Source: a virus
IMG/VR virus record: IMGVR_UViG_3300025889_000432
Location: 1-35,097 of that record
Direction: 5' to 3' (one strand)
DNA: 35,097 nt
A program made the translations under genes and the position numbers. Below the pieces are notes generated by a model. It was not told the origin of the DNA and made no database searches. It saw only the letters and a list, made by a program, of their open reading frames with translations. Below are positions 21,255-30,300 of this stretch, in pieces (position 1 is the first letter of the stretch; every line of letters starts with the position of its first letter).

Positions 21255-22120
21255 TGGGATCAATAGTAAGTAGTATATTTGGCGGCGGCGGTGGATCTGC
21301 ACCTGCACAACCTTCATCAAGTGGAACATCTTTTAATACATCAGTTATAAGAGAAGCACCAGGAGTAGAAGAACGTAAAATAGAACTTATGGATCTAGCT
21401 AGAGGAATAGCTGGTCAACCTATTAATATTCCTGCAATGCAAGTTGCTGGTCTTGGAGCTTTAGAGCAACAAGGTATAACAGCGGCAGGCCAAACAGGAG
21501 TTGGTGCTCCTACAGTAACATCGGGCATCGGACAATTACTTGCTGCTCAGACACCAAATATTTCACAATTTTTTAATCCATATCAATCATATGTTACAGA
21601 TGAAATTAATAGACAAGCTGGAATTGCACAAAATCAATTAAGTGCTCAAGCAGTTATGCAAGGTGCTTTCGGTGGAGGTAGAGAAGGAGTTCAAAGAGGA
21701 GAATTAGAAAACGCAAGATTAAGACAAATAGGTCAAGCACAACAACAAGGTTTTGGAACAGCGTTACAAGCTGCACAAAACCAACAACAAATGCAAGGCA
21801 ATATAGGAAGCCAATTAGCTAATATAGGACAAGGCCAACAACAGATGGCACAAGCAGATATAAATCAATTAATGCAAGCTGGTGGGTTACAAAGACAACT
21901 TGCACAAGCAACTACAGATGCTGCTAGACAATCACAATTACAACAGGCTTACGAACCTTATCAAAGAGCAGAGTTCTTATCTAATATTTATGCAGCTGGA
22001 CCTAAATCACAATCATCGATTGGTACAACTACAGCTCCTACAACAAGTCCTTTAGCTCAATCAGTAGGTACAGGCATAGGCGCATTCCAAGCATTTCAAG
22101 GTATGCAGGGAGGGAGATAA
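21254..22120 (+). CDS. Internal virion protein, T7 gp14-like (288 aa)
   Basis: The 288-residue product begins MGSIVSSIFGGGGGSAPAQP, then ERKIELMDLARGIAGQPINI, and has a long Ala/Gln-rich helical region (YVTDEINRQAGIAQNQLSAQ, QAQQQGFGTALQAAQNQQQM, repeated Q tracts, about 115-230). The order (Gly-rich start, helical Gln-rich body, near 290 residues) fits T7 gp14-type ejection proteins that form the outer-membrane part of the genome-delivery channel. Low complexity means relatives are hard to confirm by sequence. It shares one base with each neighbour. Confidence 0.72.
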   Translation: MGSIVSSIFGGGGGSAPAQPSSSGTSFNTSVIREAPGVEERKIELMDLARGIAGQPINIPAMQVAGLGALEQQGITAAGQTGVGAPTVTSGIGQLLAAQTPNISQFFNPYQSYVTDEINRQAGIAQNQLSAQAVMQGAFGGGREGVQRGELENARLRQIGQAQQQGFGTALQAAQNQQQMQGNIGSQLANIGQGQQQMAQADINQLMQAGGLQRQLAQATTDAARQSQLQQAYEPYQRAEFLSNIYAAGPKSQSSIGTTTAPTTSPLAQSVGTGIGAFQAFQGMQGGR

Positions 22121-24315
22121 TGTCCCTAGATAAAGTTTTAAACAGACCACTGTTTCGGCAACAAGCTTTAAAGAAAGGTGCATTAAAACCTGTTAGAGCT
22201 AGAGTAGGAACAATGGTTGGCCTTCCAACAGGCGGTTCAACAGCTTTCAATCCAATGAGAGTACCTACAATTAATCAACAAGGTTTTTTTGGTAGAAACG
22301 TTAGACCAGCCATGCAAAGAACTGGTCGATTTTTAAAAAATTCATTTGGTATACGGCCGTTAATATCATCTACTGGAACTTACATGTTGTCTGATGATAT
22401 TTTAACAAAACTTGGAGTGACTGGTCCTCTAAAAACAGGAATAAATTTTGCTGCTGGTGTTGTAGGAGCTACGCCTTATGGCAGAGCAATAGGTTATGGT
22501 TATTCAGGACTAAAAGGTTTGAGTGCTTTAGCTGATAAAGTAAGAAGAGATAATCCAAATTCTATGATTGGCCTTGATAAAAAGGATCCTACTCAAAATA
22601 CATTTGATCAAATTACTGGAGGAGTTTTAGCTGGTGAACCATTAGCAACTGGTGATAGAGCAATAAATCCATTTAGAAAGTTAGATCCATCTAGACCTAG
22701 AGGTAGAGGTGCAATTAAAAAAGCACAAGAGGAAAAAATTAAGGTTGCACAAGCAGAAGGATCTGAATTAGGTATAGTGCCTGATCAATTAACCGCTCCT
22801 CAAAACGAAATTAAAGTTGGCAGTGAAAACATTGCTGATCTAAATAAATTAGTAAAAAATAAACGTGGTGAGATTTTAAAAGAAACAATACAGCCACAAA
22901 CCGTAGCAATGCAAACGGACAGCGGATCAAGTATAGATGGAGGATTAACAGGTCCAGTAGGTATTGAAGGACAAGATATTTCATCTAAACCACCTGCTCC
23001 AGTAAAAGAAACACCAGAACAAGTGGCTCAAAAAACTTTTAAAGCTTCACAAGACGGTAAAGGCACTGAAAAACCTATTGGTGGAAAAAGATATACAACA
23101 AATTTAATTCAAAGAGCAAAAGAAATAAGAGCTGAAATGGGTATGGAGCCTCAAGGTGATGTAGCTAAGTCTATGTTTTTAAGTCAATTAGCAGCTGGAT
23201 TGATGGCTGGAACTTCTAAACAAAGAGGTTTAGCAGGCGCTGTGCAAATTTTTGGTCAAGCTTTAGGTCCAGCAGTAAGTAATTATGGAGTTATGAAATT
23301 AAAACAAGATGAATTAGAAAATAAATCTATGGAAACTTATTTAGGTTTTGCTTTTGATGAGATGAAATTATTTAATGATGCTGCTGCGGGAGAACCTTTT
23401 GGTGGTGAATTAGGAATTATACAATTTATTGATGATAACGGTAATACAATTAATGTAAAAGGTAGACAAACTAAAGGCGGAACTATGGAATTTGCTACTG
23501 GACAAGTTGATCAAAGAGGGAATGAAATATATGCAGCTGTAAGTAGCCAAGCAAATGTTCCAGGTTTTGGTCAAGTAAATCAATTTTTAGATAAGAAGAC
23601 TGTGAATACAGAAACAATTAAAATTGGTGATACATTATCTAATAGATATAAAACATTTAAAATAACAAATGATGTATTAGACACGATCGCTGCCCAACCA
23701 GAATCAGTTGGACCAGCTGGTGCCATTAATTTGTTTAAAACAAGATTTGGATCAGCATTATCTGATTTAGGTTTTTCTTTTGGAGCTGGCAAAAGTGAAG
23801 CTAGAGCTGCAGCAGAAGCATACAGAGCTCAAATAGAGGCTTCAGATTTAGACGAAAAAAGTAAAAAACAATTATTAAAAGACACTGACTTTAATAAACT
23901 TTACAGAGAAGCTGAAAAAAGAATTAAAGATAGAACACCAGGTAAAGTAGATGCAGAAACTTTAGAGTCGTTGGCTGTAGCAGAAACTACTTTAGTATAT
24001 GCATTAGCTAACTCATTTAAAGATAAAGATAGATTGACAGCTAGAGATGTCGCTGCCGCTGAAAAACTTGTTAACTTATTTACATTAACAAGAGGTTCTA
24101 GTTCTGTAGCAGCATCAATTAAAGCAATCGGACAACAATTACAAGATGACATTACAAGATATGAGAATGATTATAGAAGAGTAGGTGGCCTTGAAAGAAC
24201 TCTACAAAATATGAGAGTACAAAATCAATTTAGATTACAATCAGGTAATACTGTGACAGATGTATTTATTAAGAAATTAGATGATGCAGGATTAATAGAG
24301 GAGTTTAATAAATAA
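22120..24315 (+). CDS. Large internal virion protein, T7 gp15-like (731 aa)
   Basis: The 731-residue product starts MSLDKVLNRPLFRQQALKKG. It has a Gly-rich N-terminal part (about 75-150), a disordered Pro/Gln section (about 210-325; KPPAPVKETPEQVAQ), and then helical regions (FLSQLAAGLMAGTSKQRGLA, EARAAAEAYRAQIEASDLDE, and DITRYENDYRRVGGLERTLQ). The second in size of the three consecutive ejection-like proteins, it corresponds by position to T7 gp15, which forms the periplasmic tube during infection. No enzymatic domain seen. Coupled by one base to the next gene. Function by context. Confidence 0.65.
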   Translation: MSLDKVLNRPLFRQQALKKGALKPVRARVGTMVGLPTGGSTAFNPMRVPTINQQGFFGRNVRPAMQRTGRFLKNSFGIRPLISSTGTYMLSDDILTKLGVTGPLKTGINFAAGVVGATPYGRAIGYGYSGLKGLSALADKVRRDNPNSMIGLDKKDPTQNTFDQITGGVLAGEPLATGDRAINPFRKLDPSRPRGRGAIKKAQEEKIKVAQAEGSELGIVPDQLTAPQNEIKVGSENIADLNKLVKNKRGEILKETIQPQTVAMQTDSGSSIDGGLTGPVGIEGQDISSKPPAPVKETPEQVAQKTFKASQDGKGTEKPIGGKRYTTNLIQRAKEIRAEMGMEPQGDVAKSMFLSQLAAGLMAGTSKQRGLAGAVQIFGQALGPAVSNYGVMKLKQDELENKSMETYLGFAFDEMKLFNDAAAGEPFGGELGIIQFIDDNGNTINVKGRQTKGGTMEFATGQVDQRGNEIYAAVSSQANVPGFGQVNQFLDKKTVNTETIKIGDTLSNRYKTFKITNDVLDTIAAQPESVGPAGAINLFKTRFGSALSDLGFSFGAGKSEARAAAEAYRAQIEASDLDEKSKKQLLKDTDFNKLYREAEKRIKDRTPGKVDAETLESLAVAETTLVYALANSFKDKDRLTARDVAAAEKLVNLFTLTRGSSSVAASIKAIGQQLQDDITRYENDYRRVGGLERTLQNMRVQNQFRLQSGNTVTDVFIKKLDDAGLIEEFNK

Positions 24316-27300
24316 TGGCTACAATAGAACAATTACAAGAGTCACTAGATAATAAATCTTTAGATCCTAACACGCTTAGTCCTAAGCAAAAAAAAATTAT
24401 AGATGAATTAATAAGAAGAAAAAAACTTACAGGCCCGACTATGTCTGAGTTATCATCTCAACGTGATACAGCAGCTAAAAAAATAGCAACCGAGCAAGAA
24501 TATTATCAAGACCCTATAGCTACTGCTCTTGCAGCAGAGGATTCTTTTTTTAAAGGTAGACCGACAGCTGTGTTTGCTGGTGATATAACGGGATCAATTG
24601 CTCCTTATATAACTATGAGAGAACAAATTTATGGAGCGGCTAAATCAGGTAACCTTTGGAAAAAAGGTCCAGGTAAAATGGCAAAAGTTGCTGATGCAGT
24701 TACTCAAAGACTTCCAGGCAGATTAAAACTTTTAGGTGGAGCTTTTAAATTATTGGGTAGAGTAGCAGACTTACCTGCTAAAGTTATTCAAAGTCCCCTA
24801 GGTAGAGCAGAAGTTTACTCAATACTTGGCGGTACGGCAGGTGCTGGTGCAGGATCTATAACCTACGATATGTTAAATGAACAAGCAGGAACTTTTATAG
24901 CCTCACAAATATCAGATCAATTTGCAGATTTACCAGACAAAGAAATTAATTCTGATATGACTTTAAATGCATTAAACGAAATGAAAACTGCAGCTTATTG
25001 GAATACGGGTGCAGCATTACTTACTCCTTTTATTGCAGGACCTTTAGGTAAATTAGGAAGTAAATTATTCGGTACGAAAGGTGCTAAACAAAAAGAATTA
25101 GCAGAGTTTGCAAGAGATAAAGGTTTACCTATTCCGTTAATTCAAGCAATGGACAACGGACCTTTTACAAGTATTGGTAAAGGATTTTTTAAAACAGTAG
25201 GTGTATTTCCATTTATTGGCCCAATAGCTAATCAAGCTTTTCAAGGTGCAGAGCAAAAAGCAGGAAGAATGTATTTAGATCAATTAACTACTTACGCTCC
25301 ATTAATGAAAACAGGAGCTTTATCACATTCTATTTATAACCAAGCTGCAAGAGTTTTTAATGACAACATGGATTTGATTGGTTCTAAGTATGATGCTTTT
25401 GAAAGATTAGCGGACACCGTAGGGAACCCAGCTATCATTAAATTAGATAAAACAGTAGCTAAAGCACAAGAACTTAAACAATCATTAACAGGAATGTTTC
25501 CTGATACACAAAGATCAATGATGGCAAAGAATATTGATGAAACTTTAAAACAAACTGGAGATCCAATTAATTTATTTTATGAAGCAATGGATGCTATTGG
25601 AACAAACATGATTACTCCAAAACAATACAAAGGTGTAATTCAAATGTTAAATAATGCTATTCAAGGAACAGACTATAGAACACTTGGTAGACAAATGTTT
25701 ATGATAAGAGAAGCTTTAGAAAATGATTTTAATGCATTTGGAGCAAACTTAACAAAAGGTGCCTTCTTGCAAGATGCAGGTATCAAAGCAACGTTTGATG
25801 GTTTGGCTAAACAAAGTCCTGAAAGAGCAGAAGCTTTTATACAAAGTAATATAAAAAATGCAGAAAAACTAAGAGATAAATTATACGATGCTAATGCAAC
25901 ATTTAATAAAGTATTGAATATGTATACAACACCAGCTGCAGCTAGATCATTACAAAAATTTGACAAACAATTATTTACAAATAAAGGCACATTTGGAATT
26001 GTAGGTAGAGAAGCAATGCCAAGAGATTTATTATTCTCTACTATGGAAAGAGACGTATTTCAATCTAACTCAGCGGAAGCTTTGAAAAGTTTTAAAACAT
26101 TAATTGGTGCTGAAGGTAAATACGCAACTAAAAATGGAAAATTATTATTTGAAGCATCTAAAGCAAGGTACATGTTTAATGCTTTCTTAGATTCATTTGA
26201 TTCAGCTACTGCTCCACAAGCTAGATCAGTATTTAGAGATACAGTTGATTTGGCTCCAGGTGTTAAAGCAGGTACAGAATATGCACAAGATGTAATGGAA
26301 AGATTGGGAACTGATTCTATAGAAGCAGCTAGAGGTTTTAAAATTACCGATGTACAAAAAGGTAATGGTATTTTCGATGTGACTGATATTAGATTCTCAC
26401 CTGAAGACTTTGCTCAATTTAATATCAATAAGTTTATGAACAAATTAGGAATAGGTAAAGCAACAGAGGATCTTGGTAGAGAGAAGATGATTCAAATGTT
26501 GGGTAAAGAGGGTGCCAAAGACTTTTATGGATTTACAAATTACATGAAATCTATATCTGATATTCCTGTATCTGACACATCTACATTCTTACAAAGAAGA
26601 TTTACTTTAGGATCATTAGGATCCGTAGCAGGTGGTTTGTTTATTGGCGGCGCTGCATTTAGTGTTAACCCGTTTGCACCTGCAATATTTTTACTTATGG
26701 CAAGAAGAGCAGGTCTTATGCTTACAGATCCAACAGCATTAAGATATATGAACGATGCATTGTTACCTGAAGAACAATTAAAATTATTAAAAGGACAATC
26801 AATTGGTGAAGTGCAAAAAGGTTTGTTTGGAACTTCAAGAAAATTTACTGGAAGAAGTATTAATCCAAAATTAACTGCTGTAGGTTTAACAAGAAAGAGA
26901 GATGCTTTTGCTAGATTATATAATTACTTTGCAGATCAAGAACAAGATTTACCAAGAGTAGACCCTAGAACTGTTGATCCGAAAGAAATACAAGAAAGAC
27001 TATTAAATTTATCTTATCAAATACCTCAACCTATTTATGATGATAAGAATTTACCACCTCAAGTTATTGAAACTATGTACGCAGGTGACCTACAAAAATC
27101 ATCTGGTGATGTGAATACTGATAATGACATGGTAGCTTATTTAAATAGAACCGTTGAAGCAGATACAGAAACAGTTTTAGAACAAGCTAGAAGAGACGAA
27201 GAAGCAGACGATCCAAGAATCACTGATGACTTACAATTACAACCTGTCGTTCCACAAACAGCAGAAGTTCCACAAACACCACAAGGTCAAGTATCTTCTC

Positions 27301-27377
27301 AACAAGTACAGCAATTGTACCCTTTTGATTCTACAGCAAATGCAATAGCACAAAGGAGAGAAAGTGGTCAAACGTAA
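24315..27377 (+). CDS. Giant internal virion protein, T7 gp16-like (1020 aa)
   Basis: At 1020 residues it is the largest gene. It is helical and Ala/Lys-rich: MATIEQLQESLDNKSLDPNT, FKGRPTAVFAGDITGSIAPY, then several hydrophobic stretches (VYSILGGTAGAGAGSITYDM about 167-186; AYWNTGAALLTPFIAGPLGK; LGSLGSVAGGLFIGGAAFSV about 768-787; NPFAPAIFLLMARRAG). A disordered Gln/Pro tail follows. Size, order after two smaller ejection proteins and membrane-active segments match T7 gp16, which crosses the inner membrane. The lytic transglycosylase domain of gp16 is not seen at the N-terminus. It overlaps the next gene by 14 nt. Confidence 0.7.
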   Translation: MATIEQLQESLDNKSLDPNTLSPKQKKIIDELIRRKKLTGPTMSELSSQRDTAAKKIATEQEYYQDPIATALAAEDSFFKGRPTAVFAGDITGSIAPYITMREQIYGAAKSGNLWKKGPGKMAKVADAVTQRLPGRLKLLGGAFKLLGRVADLPAKVIQSPLGRAEVYSILGGTAGAGAGSITYDMLNEQAGTFIASQISDQFADLPDKEINSDMTLNALNEMKTAAYWNTGAALLTPFIAGPLGKLGSKLFGTKGAKQKELAEFARDKGLPIPLIQAMDNGPFTSIGKGFFKTVGVFPFIGPIANQAFQGAEQKAGRMYLDQLTTYAPLMKTGALSHSIYNQAARVFNDNMDLIGSKYDAFERLADTVGNPAIIKLDKTVAKAQELKQSLTGMFPDTQRSMMAKNIDETLKQTGDPINLFYEAMDAIGTNMITPKQYKGVIQMLNNAIQGTDYRTLGRQMFMIREALENDFNAFGANLTKGAFLQDAGIKATFDGLAKQSPERAEAFIQSNIKNAEKLRDKLYDANATFNKVLNMYTTPAAARSLQKFDKQLFTNKGTFGIVGREAMPRDLLFSTMERDVFQSNSAEALKSFKTLIGAEGKYATKNGKLLFEASKARYMFNAFLDSFDSATAPQARSVFRDTVDLAPGVKAGTEYAQDVMERLGTDSIEAARGFKITDVQKGNGIFDVTDIRFSPEDFAQFNINKFMNKLGIGKATEDLGREKMIQMLGKEGAKDFYGFTNYMKSISDIPVSDTSTFLQRRFTLGSLGSVAGGLFIGGAAFSVNPFAPAIFLLMARRAGLMLTDPTALRYMNDALLPEEQLKLLKGQSIGEVQKGLFGTSRKFTGRSINPKLTAVGLTRKRDAFARLYNYFADQEQDLPRVDPRTVDPKEIQERLLNLSYQIPQPIYDDKNLPPQVIETMYAGDLQKSSGDVNTDNDMVAYLNRTVEADTETVLEQARRDEEADDPRITDDLQLQPVVPQTAEVPQTPQGQVSSQQVQQLYPFDSTANAIAQRRESGQT

Positions 27378-27585
27378 GAAGTTTAATAATGAAGATGTGC
27401 TTGCACATCAACGGATAACGGATCACGAAAAGCTCTGTCATATTATGCAGAAAGAAACCAACAAAAGAATTGAAGATTTACACAAAGATGTACATAGACT
27501 AGAGAAAATTATGATTAGTAGTACAGGGTTTTTAATGACTACAATGATTGGTTTAATTGTTGCACTTGTAGTTAAAATATTCTAA
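27364..27585 (+). CDS. Small C-terminally anchored membrane protein, holin/XhlA-like (73 aa)
   Basis: Starts at GTG 27364 with GGAGAG seven bases upstream, giving 73 residues. A charged, possible coiled-coil segment (about 12-48; HEKLCHIMQKETNKRIEDLH) precedes a hydrophobic span (STGFLMTTMIGLIVALVVKI, about 53-72) that ends with a short Lys/Phe tail. Helix plus C-terminal membrane anchor resembles XhlA/haemolysin-like holins or spanins. It is the last gene of the ejection block. A lysis role is proposed from topology and not demonstrated. Confidence 0.6.
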   Translation: MVKRKKFNNEDVLAHQRITDHEKLCHIMQKETNKRIEDLHKDVHRLEKIMISSTGFLMTTMIGLIVALVVKIF

Positions 27586-27594
27586 AACGATAGT

Positions 27595-28260
27595 GTGAAC
27601 ATTCTCAAGAAATATCCTTACAAAAAACATAATCGATTTCAATCCACAACAGGTAGAAAATACTTAGTAAATGAAAATCCTGTACCTAGTGTTACAACCA
27701 TACTCTCGGCTACTAAAGATAGTAAGTTTTTAGATGACTGGAGAAGAAGAGTAGGTAATGAAGAAGCAGATAGGATAATGAAAAGTGCATCAACAATAGG
27801 AACTGAAATGCACAGAGTCCTTGAGTATTATTATAATGGTGAAAAATATTATAACGAAACAGAACAGGGTATAAAGCCAAGGAAGATGGCAGAAGTTATT
27901 AAAGATAATTTAGGGGTAGAAGAAGTCTGGGGTAACGAAGTTTCTTTAGCCTATAACCAAGAGTATGCAGGAACAACAGATCTTGTGGCTATGGCTTATG
28001 GAAAACCATCGATTATTGATTTCAAGCAAAGCAATCGTCCAAAACGAGAAGAGTGGATTGATGATTATAAATGTCAGCTTGGAGCCTATTATTTAGCCCA
28101 TAAAACGCATTACGGGCCCATAGAGCAAGGTATCGTATCAATATGTACCCGAGACCTCCTATATCAAGAATTCAAGCTCTCAGAGCCTGTATTGGACGAA
28201 TATGCTAATAAATTTCTTGAAAGATTAGAAACTTACAAAAAAGCTATGAAAAAAGGCTAG
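27595..28260 (+). CDS. PD-(D/E)XK nuclease (RecB/lambda exonuclease-like, 221 aa)
   Basis: Uses GTG at 27595. The 221-residue product shows NPVPSVTTILSATKDSKFLD near the start, GTEMHRVLE (His73), VWGNEVSLAY (Glu115), YAGTTDLVA (Asp129), SIIDFKQS with the D-x-K pair Asp142/Lys144, and CQLGAYYLA (Gln161). That is the RecB-type PD-(D/E)XK exonuclease order, used by phages in recombination or host DNA digestion. It ends tail to tail with the minus-strand helicase, four bases overlapping. No SD is clear. Confident at the family level; exo- or endonuclease activity is not decided. Confidence 0.85.
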   Translation: MNILKKYPYKKHNRFQSTTGRKYLVNENPVPSVTTILSATKDSKFLDDWRRRVGNEEADRIMKSASTIGTEMHRVLEYYYNGEKYYNETEQGIKPRKMAEVIKDNLGVEEVWGNEVSLAYNQEYAGTTDLVAMAYGKPSIIDFKQSNRPKREEWIDDYKCQLGAYYLAHKTHYGPIEQGIVSICTRDLLYQEFKLSEPVLDEYANKFLERLETYKKAMKKG

Positions 28261-29690
28261 AGTAGCCATTGTTTGGCTTTGTCTCCTAAAGTCTTAGCAG
28301 ATAGGTATTGTTTTTCTTTTAATGCCTTAACAATTCTTTCATCAATTGTATCCTTAGCTATTATATCAATATAGACCACATTCTTTGTTTGACCTATTCT
28401 GTGTGCCCTATCTTCAGATTGTAGACGAACTTCAAGATTATAATTATTAGAATAGTAAACAACATATTTGGCTTGTGTCAAAGTAAGGCCATAACCTCCT
28501 GTCGTAGGATTACCTACAAAGAATCTACACTCAGGATCATTTTGATAACGGTCAACGGCCACCATTCTATCTTGTTGTGATACTTCACCATATATAGATA
28601 CGACAGATTTGCTTCCATATTTTTCACTTAATGCGCCAATAACTTCATGAATATTATGTACATAGGTTGCCCATATAATTACCTTTTGATCTGTTTCTTC
28701 TAGTATCTCTAGTAAAGCTTTTAGTTTTTCATTTTTAAATTGTAATATCTCACCATCATCACTTTTAACATAGCCATTAGCCACTTGATGTAATCTTAAT
28801 ATTTCAGTTAATTGATTGTGGACTGATATCGTTTCATTCTCAAACTTAGCTAGAGCTTCTATTTTTAGTCTTTGATAAACTCTTCTTTGCTCCCCCTCTA
28901 ATTCTATCTCTCTTTTTTGATATATTTTTTCAGGTATATCCAAACATTGATCTTTAGTCAGTCTTAGTGAAAATGTTTTAAGTTTTTGTTCTAATTCATC
29001 TAAATTAGTAAACCCATCAGGAACTCTAATGCTTTCTCCCCTAGCCACATATACATCATCAAAAGTACAATACCTATTTCTAAAGGCATAAAAGCTTTTG
29101 AAGCCTAATAATGCTGGATCAAGAAAGGCACATTGTGTATAAAGATCTAATGGAGATTTTGTTACTGGTGATCCTGTTAATATACGCCGCATACGGGCTC
29201 GCCATCTTAGCGCTAAAATGTTTTTTGTTCGTTTTGCTTTTGGGTTTTTTATGGTCGTGGATTCATCAATTACCATTATATTTTGTGGCTGGTTAATCAA
29301 AAACTTATTACACTCATCTAATCCTTTTTTAGTTGATAAGGCCTCTACATTAATAAGAAAAAACTTAAGTTTATCTTTTTCAGTTATAAATTTTTTATAT
29401 TCTTTAGGCTTGTTTACTTTCCAAGCAAAAACAGATCTTGGTATTTCATCAGGTAAGTGAGTTTCTATTTCATTTTTCCATACAGTGTACACAGATTTAG
29501 GTGCAACTATTAAGGCAGCATCTACGCGTTTCTTTAAATATAAATAACCAATATTATCTATAGTAGTTTTTGTTTTACCCGTACCCATTTCCATAAAAAG
29601 AGCATAGGTTGTTTTATCAGCTGATTCGGCTAATGCTTTTCTTTGATGTTCATAAGGTTTCGTCTTATAGGGGTACTTAAAATCTGCCAT
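28257..29690 (-). CDS. SNF2-family (SF2) helicase, the only minus-strand gene (477 aa)
   Basis: The 477-residue product has YEHQRKAL (Q-motif-like, 13-20), Walker A MGTGKTKT (35-42), APKSVYTVW (motif Ia), IDESTTIKNP with DEST in place of DEAH (142-145), LTGSPVTKSP (motif III), IWATYVHNIH (motif IV), NPTTGGYGLTLTQA and QSEDRAHRIGQ (motifs V-VI). This is a Snf2/Rad54-like ATPase, which translocates on duplex DNA to displace proteins or branch-migrate. Phages with comparable enzymes use them in replication or recombination. The start is at 29690. It runs against all other genes and shares four bases with the + strand nuclease end, leaving no terminator space. Confidence 0.88.
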   Translation of the reverse strand: MADFKYPYKTKPYEHQRKALAESADKTTYALFMEMGTGKTKTTIDNIGYLYLKKRVDAALIVAPKSVYTVWKNEIETHLPDEIPRSVFAWKVNKPKEYKKFITEKDKLKFFLINVEALSTKKGLDECNKFLINQPQNIMVIDESTTIKNPKAKRTKNILALRWRARMRRILTGSPVTKSPLDLYTQCAFLDPALLGFKSFYAFRNRYCTFDDVYVARGESIRVPDGFTNLDELEQKLKTFSLRLTKDQCLDIPEKIYQKREIELEGEQRRVYQRLKIEALAKFENETISVHNQLTEILRLHQVANGYVKSDDGEILQFKNEKLKALLEILEETDQKVIIWATYVHNIHEVIGALSEKYGSKSVVSIYGEVSQQDRMVAVDRYQNDPECRFFVGNPTTGGYGLTLTQAKYVVYYSNNYNLEVRLQSEDRAHRIGQTKNVVYIDIIAKDTIDERIVKALKEKQYLSAKTLGDKAKQWLL

Positions 29691-29717
29691 ATCCAGCTAA
29701 TTTTTATATTTTTTTAT

Positions 29718-29745
29718 TTGACAACGCAAGGGAATAATTTATAAG
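29718..29745 (+). promoter_or_regulatory. Candidate sigma70-type promoter for the replication operon
   Basis: TTGACA (29718-29723) and TATAAG (29740-29745) are separated by 16 bp in the 65-bp gap between the divergent SNF2 helicase and 29756 gene. The -35 is a consensus match. Transcription would begin around 29752, about four bases before ATG 29756, so the mRNA may be leaderless; no SD is present. A minus-strand promoter for the helicase may overlap. Confidence 0.5.
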
Positions 29746-29755
29746 CGAGTTAGAT

Positions 29756-30298
29756 ATGGATATCGAAAAGTTTTCTAATTTAGAAGTTGATACTGCAAGC
29801 ACGAAGTCAATCTCGGATGCTTGTAATGAAATGAAAAGATTGGAAAATGAAATTGAACAAGCTGAGGAAATTCTTTCCGCAAAGAAAGCTAAATACAAAG
29901 ATTATCAGGAACGTAAAATACCAGAATTAATGCAAGAAGCTGGTGTTAACGCAATTAAACTTGCTGACGGCACGCAAGTTGAAGTAAAGCCCTTTTATGG
30001 TGCAAGAATACCTGAGAGTCGTGTCGAGGAAGCTTTCAGTTGGCTACGTGAAAAAGGTTTTGGTGATCTTATAAAAAATACGGTTACAACTACTTTTAAC
30101 AGAGGACAAGACAATCAAGTTGCAGAACTAGTAAAGGTTTGTGAGAACTTTGGATTTAAATATTTGCAAAAGCAAAAGGTTGAACCAATGACTCTAAAGG
30201 CATTTGCTAAAGAGCAAGTTGAAAAAGGAAAGGAACTCCCGTTTGATTTATTTGGTATCTATATTGCAAATAAAGCTAAACTAAAAACGAAGGAGTAA
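29756..30298 (+). CDS. Conserved phage protein with N-terminal coiled coil (180 aa)
   Basis: The 180-residue product opens with MDIEKFSNLEVDTASTKSIS, followed by a coiled coil (KRLENEIEQAEEILSAKKAK, 27-48) and a conserved core: IPELMQEAGVNAIKLADGTQ, VEVKPFYGARIPESRVEEAF, WLREKGFGDLIKNTVTTTFN. The EGP-like end (EPMTLKAFAKEQVEKG) is conserved too. I know this combination from many podovirus replication regions, without a proven function. It leads the replication operon after a candidate promoter. The product could be a recombination or replication accessory factor. Confidence 0.75.
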   Translation: MDIEKFSNLEVDTASTKSISDACNEMKRLENEIEQAEEILSAKKAKYKDYQERKIPELMQEAGVNAIKLADGTQVEVKPFYGARIPESRVEEAFSWLREKGFGDLIKNTVTTTFNRGQDNQVAELVKVCENFGFKYLQKQKVEPMTLKAFAKEQVEKGKELPFDLFGIYIANKAKLKTKE

Positions 30299-30300
30299 AC

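Noticed and set aside
23580-25990. Several minus-strand frames of 70-105 aa inside the ejection protein genes
   Set aside because: Shadows of helical Ala/Lys-rich coding sequence, with no SD, no recognisable motifs and no operon context.
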